From Cyclostephanos tholiformis (Eukaryota; Bacillariophyta; Thalassiosirophyceae; Thalassiosirales; Thalassiosiraceae), in assembly GCA_036939975.1 (NCBI GenBank), contig JALLPB010002292.1, forward strand, positions 1 through 11,553: 11,553 nucleotides of DNA, read 5' to 3'. A program made the position numbers and the translations under genes. Position 1 is the first letter of the stretch; the number at the start of each line of letters is the position of its first letter. The notes under the pieces were generated by a model, which made no database searches, was not told where the DNA came from, and saw only the letters and a list, made by a program, of their open reading frames with translations. Shown in pieces: positions 1 through 9,030 of this stretch.

Positions 1-59
1 TATTGGCATATAGTAGAGCAGTTTAGAACACTCAGAAGTGGTCTGGGGGGTATTTAAAA

Positions 60-1397
60 AATCACATTTTTTCTCGTGAACCCCTTACTGTCGTCAATGT
101 AAAATGCCACTAGAATCTCAGCCACATGATGGTCCCTGAGCCCATCGTGCACAGCTTTTCCCCAAGCATCTGATGGAGCCACTCCCTGACTATGGCATCA
201 ATGCACTCATTAAACATGAGAGAAGAAAGCAAACCCCCTTGAGTAATGTTTCTTTCAGCACCAAATGGCTCCCCATAATTACCCTCTGCCCTGCACACCA
301 ATTGTGCTGTGTCCCAGACATGTTTCTGGAGTGCCAGCATCTTTGACCCCACCCCATAGGCAACCAAAATATTAAGCATTCATTCCCTGTCAAGCGCATC
401 ATATGCCTTCTTCAAATCAAAATGTATTTGGTAGAGGAGGCATTGGCCATGCCAGGCCAGGCTCTGATGAAGTTTGGCCTCAATCATGGTGGTTCCAATC
501 CCTCATTTTGAAAGTCTGCCATTGAGGCTGCCATGGAACTATTGATGTAAATCAAGTTACCATGATTTTCTCTAAGATCTTCTAAAAAGGGTCAAGAAGA
601 CCGAGACCACGATATCCACTATTACCCTTTGGGATAAAGACAATGATTTCCCATCTCATCTGCTTGGGCATGCTCCCATGCTCTCAAATGGCCTGCATCA
701 ATGGTACAAAGATGTGCCACTTATCCCTGAGCCCTTTGTCACTCTCCTCCTCCTCCTCCTCCATCTTGCATGAAGCATTGCTGAGCCACACCTTGATGTG
801 CAGGGTCTGCAGCCGGTATACCCCCATGGCACATCTGTTTCAAAATCCCCTAAAAACCTACTGCACCTCCTTGTTGCAAGAGGGGCAGTCCAGAATGTTG
901 AATGGGGAGGGGAGCCCCAGGAGAGGGGACCCTACCATACAATTTGATTCATTTGGCAGTCTGGATGGGAAGTGACAAGCAACATCGGGCTAGTTGTGGG
1001 GGCTGATTAGGATGCGGTTTTGTACCACCCCTCCAAGCACTGCTACACCTCTTTCATCTCCCTGCTCACAATCAGGTGCCTCTCAATAGCCTCAGCCATG
1101 TCCGTAGCTCACTGGCATCTGTCTCCCAAAGTCCAGCTACAATCTGACCTCCAATGAGGAGATGCAACACCTGCTGCGGCAGCTTGCCCTGCTGCAATAG
1201 GATTGCCCATTCATCAATAAGCACCCACATTAGAGCGGAAATCTAAGAGTTATGTGGTTGTGTCCAATTTGGGGGGTGCCACAACATTAAGTTGAAGCTC
1301 CTTGTAGAGTGATCAAAGCTCATCCTAAGGGCTTCTTAGGAGTTTGATCAAGAATTTGGCCATCCATCTTTGTCTTACTCCCCACACAAATATTGGT
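60..1397 (-). pseudogene. LINE reverse transcriptase pseudogene with upstream linker
   Basis: Reading the - strand, the linker runs from about 1397 to 700, followed by RVT_1-type motifs: FIPKG at about 625-640, a motif A block DLKKAYDALD at 389-418, QGGLLSSL with MFN in the open stretch 110-379, and FYIDD (motif C, YxDD) at 90-104. The order and spacing are those of a LINE reverse transcriptase palm, which copies the element's RNA into DNA at the target site. The frame is broken by a TGA directly after the motif A block (about 380-382), by stops near 540-600, and by frame changes in the linker. Similarity fades below about 80, so thumb and C-terminal parts are missing or outside the window. 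A GAG-triplet run encodes several glutamates in the linker. The copy cannot be active. Confidence 0.85.
743..762. repeat. Short CTC/GAG triplet run
   Basis: About six consecutive CTC triplets on the + strand, GAG on the - strand, in the LINE linker. On the - strand they encode a short run of glutamates just upstream of the reverse transcriptase block. Simple microsatellite, likely expanded within the dead element. Confidence 0.6.
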
Positions 1398-1640
1398 GAT
1401 GATTGCACCATGGTCCAAGTCGTGATGATTAGTGATTAGGGATACACAGCTGAATGCTGTGATAGTTCCTATTGTCGGTCACCCACCCAAGGATGAAATC
1501 ACACTGGGAGGATATCTACCTCCTGCCTCTTCTCATTCTCCTCATCCATCTCCCCTGCATAGAATCACGGGATTGTTGATAAATATTTTGGGACAGATTG
1601 GTCAAGCCCATCACATCCTCAACCACATCGGCAACTTCTC
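1398..1640 (-). pseudogene. LINE endonuclease, C-terminal half (pseudogene fragment)
   Basis: The - strand reads EVADVVEDV at about 1638-1612, then a basic block GRWMRRMRRGRR, a stop, SSQCDF, and then in another frame HHDLDHGAII at about 1427-1398. This order is that of the C-terminal half of the endonuclease/exonuclease/phosphatase domain in LINEs, where SDHRAI carries a catalytic Asp-His pair. Here the pair survives as LDHGAI. At least two stops and one frameshift, near 1430-1440, break the frame. The fragment continues directly into the linker and reverse transcriptase on the same strand and begins close to where the inverted N-terminal half at 1800-2285 ends. Confidence 0.7.
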
Positions 1641-1799
1641 ATTTCTCTTGTCCCTCTAGGGGCATGGGGTGGTGGAGTCAGACCGGCATCTCAGGTTAGT
1701 GGCTAGGGCATAGTGCCTGAGTTGTAGTGATTTTACCATTTTATATATGTACTAATATGGCGGAAATCCCATGGTGTTGATGGAATCATGCATGTCATC

Positions 1800-2285
1800 A
1801 TGAGCAGATGGTGGTGGGTCAATTGCTGTTGCATTGTACAACATCCACAGTTGTTGTAATGGAGAATTGGAGTCCAATTTGAAAGGTTTGAGGGCTTGGG
1901 CATTGACCTGGGGATCCTGTTGGAAACCAAGGTGACAGATGGAATTTACATGCAACATTCGAGTGTATATTCCATCGTGGTGTCAAAGGCCCCCAGCACG
2001 CACCAAGCACCAAGGTGGGATTGCCCTCTTTTGGTGGCTCAACAAATGGTATGAGATTGAGGACTGGTGGATTCATGGCCCCAACATGCTGATGTTCATA
2101 TTAGTAACATGGGGGAGCAATTTTTTGCTGTGGGGCATTACATCCCACCAAATGATCTAGGCACATTGGCAACAATCAAGCAGGCTTGGAATGAGTGCTC
2201 ACATGGGCACACCCCCTTCCTCCTTGGTGATTTGAACATCAATCTACATTCTCTAAGGCAGAGAATGGGAGCAATCTGTTGGTTC
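1800..2285 (+). pseudogene. LINE endonuclease, N-terminal half, inverted (pseudogene fragment)
   Basis: The + strand shows LGIDLGILLETKVTDGIY near 1895-1955 (the E-T-K motif carries a catalytic Glu in this family), GGIALFWW near 2011-2035, HGPNM near 2075, then in another frame YIPPND near 2140-2156 and LLGDLNIN near 2221-2245, the second catalytic block. Order and spacing match the first half of an endonuclease/exonuclease/phosphatase domain of a LINE. A one-base frameshift falls near the T-run at about 2120-2127, and earlier frame changes lie near 1890-1900 and 1985-2010. Similarity ends around 2262-2285. The fragment points away from the rest of the element on the - strand, which is the basis for calling a 5' inversion. 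Confidence 0.72.
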
Positions 2286-2645
2286 CTGTTACCGGTAAAG
2301 TATGGTGTTGAATAGGTTTAAGAGCGCTTGCAGTCACATAAGGTGGATATGGAACTAACAAGGTGTGTGATGGGGAGATGCGTGTTATCTTGCCAGTTTT
2401 GAGTTGCCACAATGAATAATTCAAGTATTTTATCCAACAAAAATCAAAACAGCCAAGTCCAAAAAAAATTGCATGCCTTTAACTTGTGGTTCTGTTTTCC
2501 CTACTACTTTTACATCTTATTGTGTTGGTACATCTTCTCAGAGTCACACCATTTTATATCAGCTTAGCATTTGCCACCCAGAGAGAGACCCCCAGTCTCC
2601 TCAATCAAAATATTATCAAGAGGAGCGTGTAGCAAAAGCAACCGT
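2286..2645. other. Intergenic stretch, probable 3' flank of the UBAP2L/Def1-like gene
   Basis: No coding signal is supported. On the - strand this follows the TAA stop at 2646-2648, so the 3' untranslated region should lie here. An AATAAGA-like string at about 2514-2521 (- strand) is a weak candidate polyadenylation signal. The left edge near 2262-2285 is the approximate junction with the inverted LINE fragment. Confidence 0.4.
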
Positions 2646-5333
2646 TTAACTCTCTTGCTGCCAGTCCCCACCCCAATTCTGCTGCCTGGATCCTGGCCAT
2701 CCACCGGAGACCCCCCCGCCTGCGCTGGCGTCAGTGGAAGTTCCCTGCAAACCCAATTGCTGTTGGTGGAGATGGGACTGCTGCTGAAACCCACCAGCCT
2801 GCTGATTACTACCGCTGGGACCCAAGGACTTTTTGTGATCATTGTCTTGATGGGGGAATCCGCTGTATCCTCCACCTCCCTGCTGATGCTGTTGCATGCT
2901 ATAATGATCCATGCCTGAGGGGCCGCCGGGATTTCCATATCCACCATAGCCCATGTTATAGGGGCCAGCGCCATACCCTCCAAGGTTAGGATTGGCTGGA
3001 TAATTATTCCCATATACAGTTTGGTGGCTATTCTGATGATGGTTGCGATTGCCACGGTATCCGCCGCGTCCACCTCCCTTACTGTAACCTCCTTGGTTGT
3101 CATCTCTCATATTGCCACTGGCCCCACCACGCGGACCACCACGCTGATCATCATAATGCTGTGGAGCGCCGTAACCACCACCCTGTCCCATCAAGCCCTG
3201 GTTGTAACCCCCATATTGATGCCCCCCTTGCGGTGGGAACTGCTGTCCATACCCATATGCGGCAGCTTGCATGTAGGCAGGATGGCCCATTTGGTTGAAT
3301 TGGCCGGGAATGGCGCCAGCGGCGTACATATACGCAGGATTGGGGTATTGAATGGAGGGCATGCCGGATGCGTTGGGGGTGTCGCTGCTTGGGGCTCCGG
3401 AAGGATTTGATGCATTGGATGTTGGCTGCATGCCGTAACCCTGGTGAGAGGGCTGACCAGCCTGGTTGAGTTGAGCGGGCGGATTGCCTGGCCTTGAGTT
3501 ATTCAGTTGAATATTGAGCTGTTGTTGATTTAAACCAGAGTCAAGTGGAAACTGACCAGGTGGCATGCCTGAAAGACCATTATGCATACCAGGCGGAGGG
3601 ATATTGTACATTCCCATGCCCCCGTATTGAGACATGCCAGGGGGGTTCATGAATAATTGGGGTTGAGATGGTTGTGTAGTGGAATGGTCAGAACCATTAT
3701 TATTTTCCACCACCTTCGGCGCAAGAGCAGCTGCTTCAAGCCTGTCCTCGAGCTCGTGCACGAGCATCGCACCTGCCGGCATCGGTGGCATGGATAGGCC
3801 GGGCGGCGGTCTGGCAGGTGAAGCCGAAGCATTAGCGGAAGTGCTCTTAGTTGTCTCGGTCGCGGATATGTCAGCATCATTCTCTGGGGCTCCAAACGAG
3901 CCAAATCCAAAGTCCAAATCATCCTCGCCATCGCCCGTTTCCCAATGCCCCATGTTGAGGACGCTGTTTGACTTAAGCCCCCCAGAGGCGGGCGCAGGGG
4001 CTGCAATTTGGGAAACGGATGTAGTTGGCTTGGGCAATAAGGCTGGCTCTGGCTCAGGAACGGCGCTAGCAGGCGAGGGCTGAGAAATTCCTACTAATGA
4101 CTGTTGATGTTGTTGCTGTGACAAGGAATCGGTGGTCTCGACGATGGGTTCCCATCCTGACGCATTAATATTTGCACCATTAACCGAGGGGGGGAGCACA
4201 CTGTCCAAGGAAACCACAAACGAGCTGTCCGCCTCAGGTTCGGGCAATAATTCAGGTTCTGGATCGATGAGATCTGGCTCGACAACTTCTGGGGCAGCGG
4301 GAAGCGGGGCGGGCGCAGATATAGGCTTTTTCTCTGCCTGGATCAAGTGTGCCCCCCCTTTTGTGCCCCAAACATTACCCGTTGTCTTGGCTGGTGGAGA
4401 AAGCGGTGCCACAGGGGTAAGCAATCCAGATGGCATCGGATCCGCGGGTGAAATCACATGTATGGTTAGACCACCAAGTTCGACTGGGGCTTCTTCTGGC
4501 TCAATGATGGGAGCTTGTTCCTTGAGAGCTGCCGAAGCTTGTGTCACAGTAGCAGCCGGTGCGCTTTGGATGGCAGGGGTTGGCTTCGGTATAGACGAAG
4601 CCGCAGCCGCAGCGGCAAACGTTTGCCCTCCTCCCCAGGCTCCCTTTGGACCCTGAACATTCGTTACGGGGGTAGGAATGCCAGGTTCTTCCATCGGATT
4701 GGGAGCAGGAGCAGAAGTGGGCGTAGGAGAATACGAAGCACCCGTGCCTCCTCCGCGGCTCCTGTCCCGATCACCACTCCGCCCAACGCCCCCACCTCTC
4801 CCAGCACCTCGGCCATCCTTGCGAGTTCCATCCCTCCCTCCCCCGCCCTCCCTCCTTCCGCCGCCAGACAACCCCCCCCGACCGCGACCATCGACACGAA
4901 ACCCGCCACGTTCCTCACCGCGATCTCCTGCCTTCTCCTTCTTTTCGGATACAGGCGTCTTTTTGTTCACCTTACCAACCGCTTCCCACTGTGGCTCTTC
5001 GACCTGGGGCTCCTCCCACCACTCGGTAATTTTTGCATGGATCTTGACCTCGTCTCCCTTGCATAGTTTCACGAGAGCGTCGAGGTCCTTAAGTTTGTGC
5101 GGGGGGCAAGCGTCTCGGAACTATGACGCAGTTGTAAGTAAACAATATGACGTGAGAAAATGGTCGTTAACAAAGAAGGGCTATCCTTTTTGAACGACGG
5201 GATTCGACGCTGAATGCGCAACTGATGCGTCGCAACGTCGATCATTGATTCCACGTCAGTATCTTACCTTCTCAGTTATTTTTCCGTCGAGTTTTTTCGG
5301 ACCACCACCGCGACCGTTGTAGTTGGCTGGCAT
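2646..5333 (-). CDS. UBAP2L/Lingerer- or Def1-like CUE/UBA-RGG low-complexity protein (two exons)
   Basis: Predicted 846-residue protein. Exon 1 (5333-5268) begins ATG with A at -3 and encodes 22 residues; exon 2 (5120-2646) encodes the rest and ends QQES-TAA. Residues about 17-58 (ITEKF, LDALVKLCKGDEVKI, KITEWWEE) look like a three-helix CUE/UBA ubiquitin-binding domain, followed by QWEAVGK at about 66-72, as after the UBA of UBAP2L and the CUE of Def1. Residues about 89-147 are rich in RGG/RG, typical of RNA binding and arginine methylation. WGTKGGAHLI (about 273-282) and an acidic DLDFGFGSFG block (about 423-432) precede a prion-like tail (about 510-846) rich in Q, G, N, P, M and Y with many YGG/GGY repeats. 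UBAP2L acts in stress granules and translation; Def1 in RNA polymerase II turnover. The family assignment is inferred from architecture and short motifs. The reading frame is long and clean, with no break, and the gene stands alone among repeats. Confidence 0.78.
5121..5267 (-). other. 147-nt GT-AG intron in the UBAP2L/Def1-like gene
   Basis: On the - strand the exon 1 frame ends ...ACT GAG AAG, followed by GTAAGAT (5267-5261), a good 5' splice site. The next exon frame opens just after CATAG, whose last base is 5121, so the in-frame TAG that closes exon 2 upstream is the acceptor itself. The phase is 0 on both sides. Splicing joins ITEK to FRDAC, completing the first helix of the CUE/UBA-like domain. 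Without it, exon 2 has no ATG until residue 165 of the full protein, after the RGG tract. Confidence 0.8.
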
Positions 5334-5654
5334 TTTTATTTTTTTGTGTATGAAGGGGTGTAGTTGGTGGATAGGGGTCGATGGTTAGGGTAGGAGGTTT
5401 TGCTGCCTGGTTTGGTGATGATGATGAAGAAGGAGTGGAAAGACAAATGACAAAAATGGGATTGATCATCATCATCTGTCTGCTGTCGTTGAGGATTTTT
5501 GTTATGGTGTGTATGATGTAGGTAGCCACGATAGTATCGCGTGTGTCTCGTATGTATCGTATCTACGATTATTTTACCTATGTCAAAACGATGCCTTTTT
5601 TTCAGCCATTGATTTTTCAGCACGTACATAGGAATTTAGTATTGCGACTCAGCC
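5334..5654 (-). promoter_or_regulatory. Upstream region of the UBAP2L/Def1-like gene
   Basis: This 321-bp stretch lies between the start codon at 5333 and the MITE-like element at 5655, so it must hold the 5' leader and core promoter. An A/T-rich string lies directly before the ATG (AATAAAAATG). I see no clear TATA box, initiator or repeated operator, and no supported gene. The assignment rests on position alone. Confidence 0.35.
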
Positions 5655-5694
5655 TTTCCTATTACCTTGCCAATGCATTTCTGGCCGTCGTCCG
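5655..5694 (+). repeat. Left terminal inverted repeat of the MITE-like element
   Basis: It pairs with the reverse complement of 6010-6048: about 35/40 identity with one single-base gap. Confidence 0.8.
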
Positions 5695-5850
5695 TCAAAG
5701 AAAAACCATTAGGGTTAATTAAAAAAACTTAGGGTTTATGTATAGAAAAAATGTGTACTTAGCTAGGTAGGTTTGTGGTAAAGTGGCAGGGTGGTGAGTA
5801 GGGTTCGGTAGGCTATGGTGGTCGCGGGTCGGCCGGAGTGAATTTTTTTT

Positions 5851-5967
5851 ATGCCCCAATAGTTAGGGTTGCACTCGGTGCCCCGATAAGTTAGGGTTGC
5901 ACATGGATGCCCCGATAGTGTTAGGGTTGCATGTGGATGCCCCGATAATGTTAGGATTGCATGCGGC
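5851..5967 (+). repeat. Minisatellite of 29-30 bp units containing TTAGGGTT
   Basis: Four head-to-tail units start at about 5851, 5879, 5908 and 5938. Each has the order TGCCCC(A/G)ATA, then TTAGGGTTGCA (TTAGGATTGCA in the last), then a GG-ending variable tail. Three units hold TTAGGGTT, the telomere-type hexamer plus T; two further copies lie outside the array at about 5710 and 5730. The array sits inside the MITE-like element. It is not a true telomere array because the hexamers are not contiguous. Confidence 0.8.
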
Positions 5968-6009
5968 TGGGGGACTAGGTAGTTGGTCTGAAAACCCTAT
6001 GTTTTTTTA

Positions 6010-6048
6010 TGGATGATGGCCAGAAATGCATTGGCAGATAATAGGAAA
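6010..6048 (-). repeat. Right terminal inverted repeat of the MITE-like element
   Basis: It is the reverse complement of 5655-5694, sharing the 19-bp core TGCCAATGCATTTCTGGCC without mismatch. Confidence 0.8.
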
Positions 6049-6606
6049 TATTCGATACAGCATCGTACCCATGCAGCCTATTAAATTCCTTCTCTCTAGA
6101 GTGTATGAGTTTCATGAGTTGACTGAAGGGTGAACTCTGGTATTGTCATGTACATAGTAGCCATTCGTCTGCCCCACCAATGGAATTCCATCTTTGAGAT
6201 GAGATTCTGTTGGTGGCTCTTGCCCATATCCTGGAATGATGTCATGGCATTCATAGTCATAGGATGCCCAGCTACCATCCTGTTGGTCATGGGCTCTAGC
6301 TCTAGTTCTCTAAAGACTAAGTGTCTGACTTCAGTGTAAAAGGTTAAGATGATGAATTTTGTGTTTTTTGTCCCCAATTAAAGAGACAGGCGGTATAAGC
6401 TTGGTTGGCTCATTGGGAAGCTGTATTTCAGTGGCGGCACAATGATCACTGAGTTCGACGGAGATTTAAGCATCGTCGCTCGGCCGATCGAGCCTATCAT
6501 GGTTGTGGTTATGTCAAAAAATAAGATCATGTGGCGTTGTTCCTTGTATCTATGGTAGGAATATGTAGGTACTATACCAGAGTTTTGGTGAGGCCTCATT
6601 TCCACC
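6049..6606. other. Non-coding stretch upstream of the piggyBac pseudogene
   Basis: No gene is supported. Two short - strand frames (6096-6377, 6378-6608) show no recognisable domain. A weak inverted repeat links AACTCTGGTA at about 6133-6142 with TACCAGAGTT at about 6573-6582, with looser similarity over about 24 bp. A piggyBac left end with a TTAA flank was expected here, and I could not identify one. Confidence 0.4.
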
Positions 6607-8611
6607 ATGCCGCAGCTGACCTACATTGGTGGAGTCGGAGCCATAGGCTCCGCAATGGCTTGCTTCTTTCATCCAAGCAAGCCAATCAGGGACAAGTGGC
6701 CCCAAGACAACAAGTGCCATCTCACCGGTGTCATTATCACCGGCGAGGCTAAGTGGCACGTCGCAAGAAGGGAGCAGAACTGCTACTTGGTTCGCATCCC
6801 CGAGATCAATGATGACACACAGTTCTACTTCGTGAAGAAGAACTTCAAGATTGATCAGCCCCCCCTTTCTCCCTTTGAGAGCAAGGCACATCAACAGCCC
6901 CTGCCTGCTGTCCCGCTGCCATCAACACTGAATGCGGGAGCGAGCGTAATGCAGTGGCCAGCGTCAATGGGTACTCAAGAAATTTAATGAGGGAGGAAAT
7001 TGATGAGCTCCAGCAGCAGGGCATCAAAGTCAACGATGACAATGATCCAGCACCTGAGAACGTACCGTGAGGAAACAATGATCTTCCTCCTTCTGTCGAC
7101 GGCATGTGGGAGAAGCCAACACATTGCCCCCGTCGTGCCAATAATATCCAGGACCGCTCCGGAATTTTTGTCAATCACCGGTGGGACGAGATAGCCAACT
7201 ACAACGAGCTCCAACTCTTCCGGATGTGCTTCCCCAAGGAGTGGCTCGTCAACGTCTGCATTCCCATGATGAACAAGGATCTCTCCAAGAAAACGACCCT
7301 GCAAGAGTTCTATGTCTTCCTGGGGTGCATCTTCTACATAGCGTGTTATCAAGGTATTCCCGAACGGGGGTTGTGGTGGTCTACAAAGCCGATCGACATG
7401 TTCGACGGTGCCCCCTTCCGTCTGAATGCCTTCATGACCTATTCACGCTTTCGAGAGATCCTCCAAGCCATCCGCTACATGGACAAGACAGAGCCTCTCT
7501 TCTTCATTGACAAGTTCCATGAGGTCAGGCAAATGATTGATGCATTTAACGATCATTATGCAACAGGGTACAGACCGTCGTGGCTCAACTGCATCGACGA
7601 GTCAATGAACAGTTGGCTTAACAAGTTTTGCCCTGGGTTCATGACCCTTCCCCAAAAGCCTCATCCTTTTGGGAACGAGTATCATACAACAAATGGGGAG
7701 GTTGTATTTCCATCGAAGTGGGAACAGCAGGGCTACACCAAGACTGTTGATCTACTGCTGGAAATGACGTAGCCCATCCATGGCATGGGGAAGGTGGTGA
7801 CAGGAGATAGTGGCTTTTGTGTTGCATCGGGCGTCGTGGCTCTCCACATGAAGGGAGTGTGAGGCCAGTTCCTCATCACAAAGCGTAAGTACTGGCCCAG
7901 GTTTGTCCCTGGGGACTACATTGACGAATATATGAGAGGTAAGCCATTGGGATTCAGCGAGACGTTCGTACAGGTAATTGAGAGGGGACTCGCTTTTTGA
8001 TTCATTGTACGAAAGATCGTGACTATGTCATGAAGATCATGTCAATGCATGGTCTGCTTGACGAGATCCAAGACCACTCAACTTGGTGGCTTGTGGACAG
8101 CATGAGGAAGACATTCAAGTATTCTGAGCTGTTCTCCCGCCACAACCATGGCAAACATTGGGTCAATGACGTGAACAATCGTCGACACAACCCTATTGGT
8201 TTGGAATCCACTTGGGCGACAAAATGGTGGCCGAATTGACAATTCACATTCATTTTGTTGGTGGCAGAGGCAAATGCGGTGCAGGCTTGGGCACGGGTGA
8301 TGAGTGAAACGGCAATGCCAACATTGGAATTTCGGAAGAAGCTTGAAATGCAGATGATGCAGAACAAACTTGGGGATAATGGGGTGGCTGCACCATCTCC
8401 CAAACGCACTTGGGCCAGCATATTGCACAAACTTGTGCTAAATAAATGTGCAAAAAAGCAGGGAAAATGGAACCCTTACATGCGTCAATTCAACAAAACA
8501 AAGTCGTTGTATGTCATCTGCAATTGCTCCATTTGCGGTAAAACCACCAGGGACAATAGCAACCTCTGCAAGGTTTGCTTTGGGAGGCACTTGGAAGAAA
8601 ATGGCCACTGA
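6607..8611 (+). pseudogene. piggyBac-family (DDE_Tnp_1_7) transposase pseudogene
   Basis: It would encode about 665 residues, the usual family size, of a cut-and-paste transposase that moves DNA at TTAA sites. The N-terminal part (6607 to about 6920) includes FFHPSKPIRDKWP and YLVRIPEI. The catalytic core shows CIDESMNSW (first Asp, about 7590), VVTGDSGFC (second Asp, about 7800) and WVNDVNNRRHNPIG (third Asp, about 8165). The C-terminus has YVICNCSICGKTTRDNSN then LCKVCFGRH, a cysteine-rich zinc-binding tail. Breaks: a one-base frame change at about 6895-6945, TGA 7068-7070, TAG 7770-7772, TGA 7860-7862, one base lost in a T-run at 7994-7998, and TGA 8237-8239. At 8237 the TGA sits where Arg is expected, so it may come from CGA. 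The start at 6607 is the first ATG after an in-frame TGA and has a CCACC context. The transposase is inactive as it stands. Confidence 0.9.
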
Positions 8612-9030
8612 AATAAAACAGGTATTAATTAATAGTAGCAAAATATGGTGTTTTTGGAGTCCATGTGTTTGCATCTCCAGCAATACCCAATCATTTTTCA
8701 TCGGAATTTTTGCACTGTAGTTGAGTGGGAAATTGGGAGGCAAGCGCTGAAAGTGCTTGGAACACCATTAACAAGCCCTTACAAAGTTACATATAACTCA
8801 TAGTTTTACCCAACATAATATCCAAGTACATAAGAGGTTCCCTTCTTGATCAAGATCATGACTTTCCAGTCCTGTCAGATGAAGCTTCTTAATCTTGCCA
8901 GATCAAGATCTTGCAAGATCAAGTGATCCACTTCATTTTTAAAGCATTAAAATAAGCTCATAATTTTCTCTTCCTGACCTGAAATGTTTTCACTTGTTTT
9001 AGTTCATTTCAGGGGAAGTTATCCACCAGC
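8612..9030. other. Non-coding stretch with small palindromes
   Basis: No gene is supported. It holds CAAGCGCT/AGTGCTTG (about 8742-8759, one mismatch), a perfect 14-bp palindrome GATCTTGCAAGATC (8907-8920) amid several GATCAAG repeats, and an exact 9-bp stem CCTGAAATG/CATTTCAGG (8978-8986 and 9005-9013). No matching piggyBac right terminal repeat was found. Confidence 0.4.
8614..8619 (+). terminator. Possible AATAAA polyadenylation signal of the transposase
   Basis: AATAAA begins three bases after the transposase stop codon. The position is unusually close to the stop, and the motif is common in A/T-rich DNA, so this is only a candidate. Confidence 0.25.

Larger units (their letters stand above)
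60..2285. mobile_element. Decayed LINE-type (non-LTR) retrotransposon with inverted 5' part
   Basis: Two blocks of one LINE open reading frame lie in opposite orientation. The - strand block (about 1640 down to 60) reads, in order, the C-terminal half of an apurinic-type endonuclease, a linker, and a reverse transcriptase up to its YxDD motif. The + strand block (about 1800-2285) reads the N-terminal half of the endonuclease and stops just after its GDLN motif. The - strand block resumes close to where the + strand block stops, so together they nearly make one endonuclease. This fits the 5' inversion (twin priming) known for LINE insertion. Both blocks carry stops and frameshifts. The 3' end of the element lies left of the window or is truncated near position 60, and no poly(A) tail or target-site duplication can be assigned. 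The outer 5' boundary is approximate. Confidence 0.8.
5655..6048. mobile_element. MITE-like element with terminal inverted repeats
   Basis: The left end (5655-5694) and the right end (6048-6010, reverse complement) match at about 35 of 40 positions, with a perfect 19-bp core TGCCAATGCATTTCTGGCC; weaker similarity continues to an AGGGTT at about 5716 and 5994. Three differences are CG against CA, consistent with decay of methylated CpG. The 394-bp unit has no coding frame, so it would depend on another element's transposase. The outer flanks, TATTGCGACTCAG before the left end and TATTCGATACAG after the right end, resemble each other and might be a degraded target-site duplication, but this is weak. 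The transposon superfamily cannot be assigned. Confidence 0.75.

Noticed and set aside
643..975. 110-codon + strand frame
   Set aside because: It lies opposite the LINE linker and reverse transcriptase and owes much of its openness to the triplet run; no independent coding signal.
5070..5072. GTG at 5072 as the start of the large - strand gene
   Set aside because: Nuclear genes seldom start at GTG, and the frame continues upstream to a splice acceptor. A first exon with an ATG, a donor site and matching phase explains it better.
2571..5193. Several long + strand frames opposite the UBAP2L/Def1-like gene
   Set aside because: They are antisense shadows of a long G/C-rich repetitive coding region: Ser/Pro/Thr-rich, with no domains and no consistent frame.
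5710..5967. Telomere or subtelomere
   Set aside because: TTAGGGTT copies are separated by other sequence in a 29-30 bp unit, and normal gene-bearing DNA lies on both sides.
6378..6606. Upstream exon of the piggyBac transposase
   Set aside because: The transposase frame is closed by a TGA at 6589-6591, and the N-terminal motif block is already complete after 6607.
6096..6608. Two - strand frames of 93 and 76 codons
   Set aside because: They have no domain match, and the coding look is inconsistent between frames. They may be degraded repeat sequence, but this cannot be supported.
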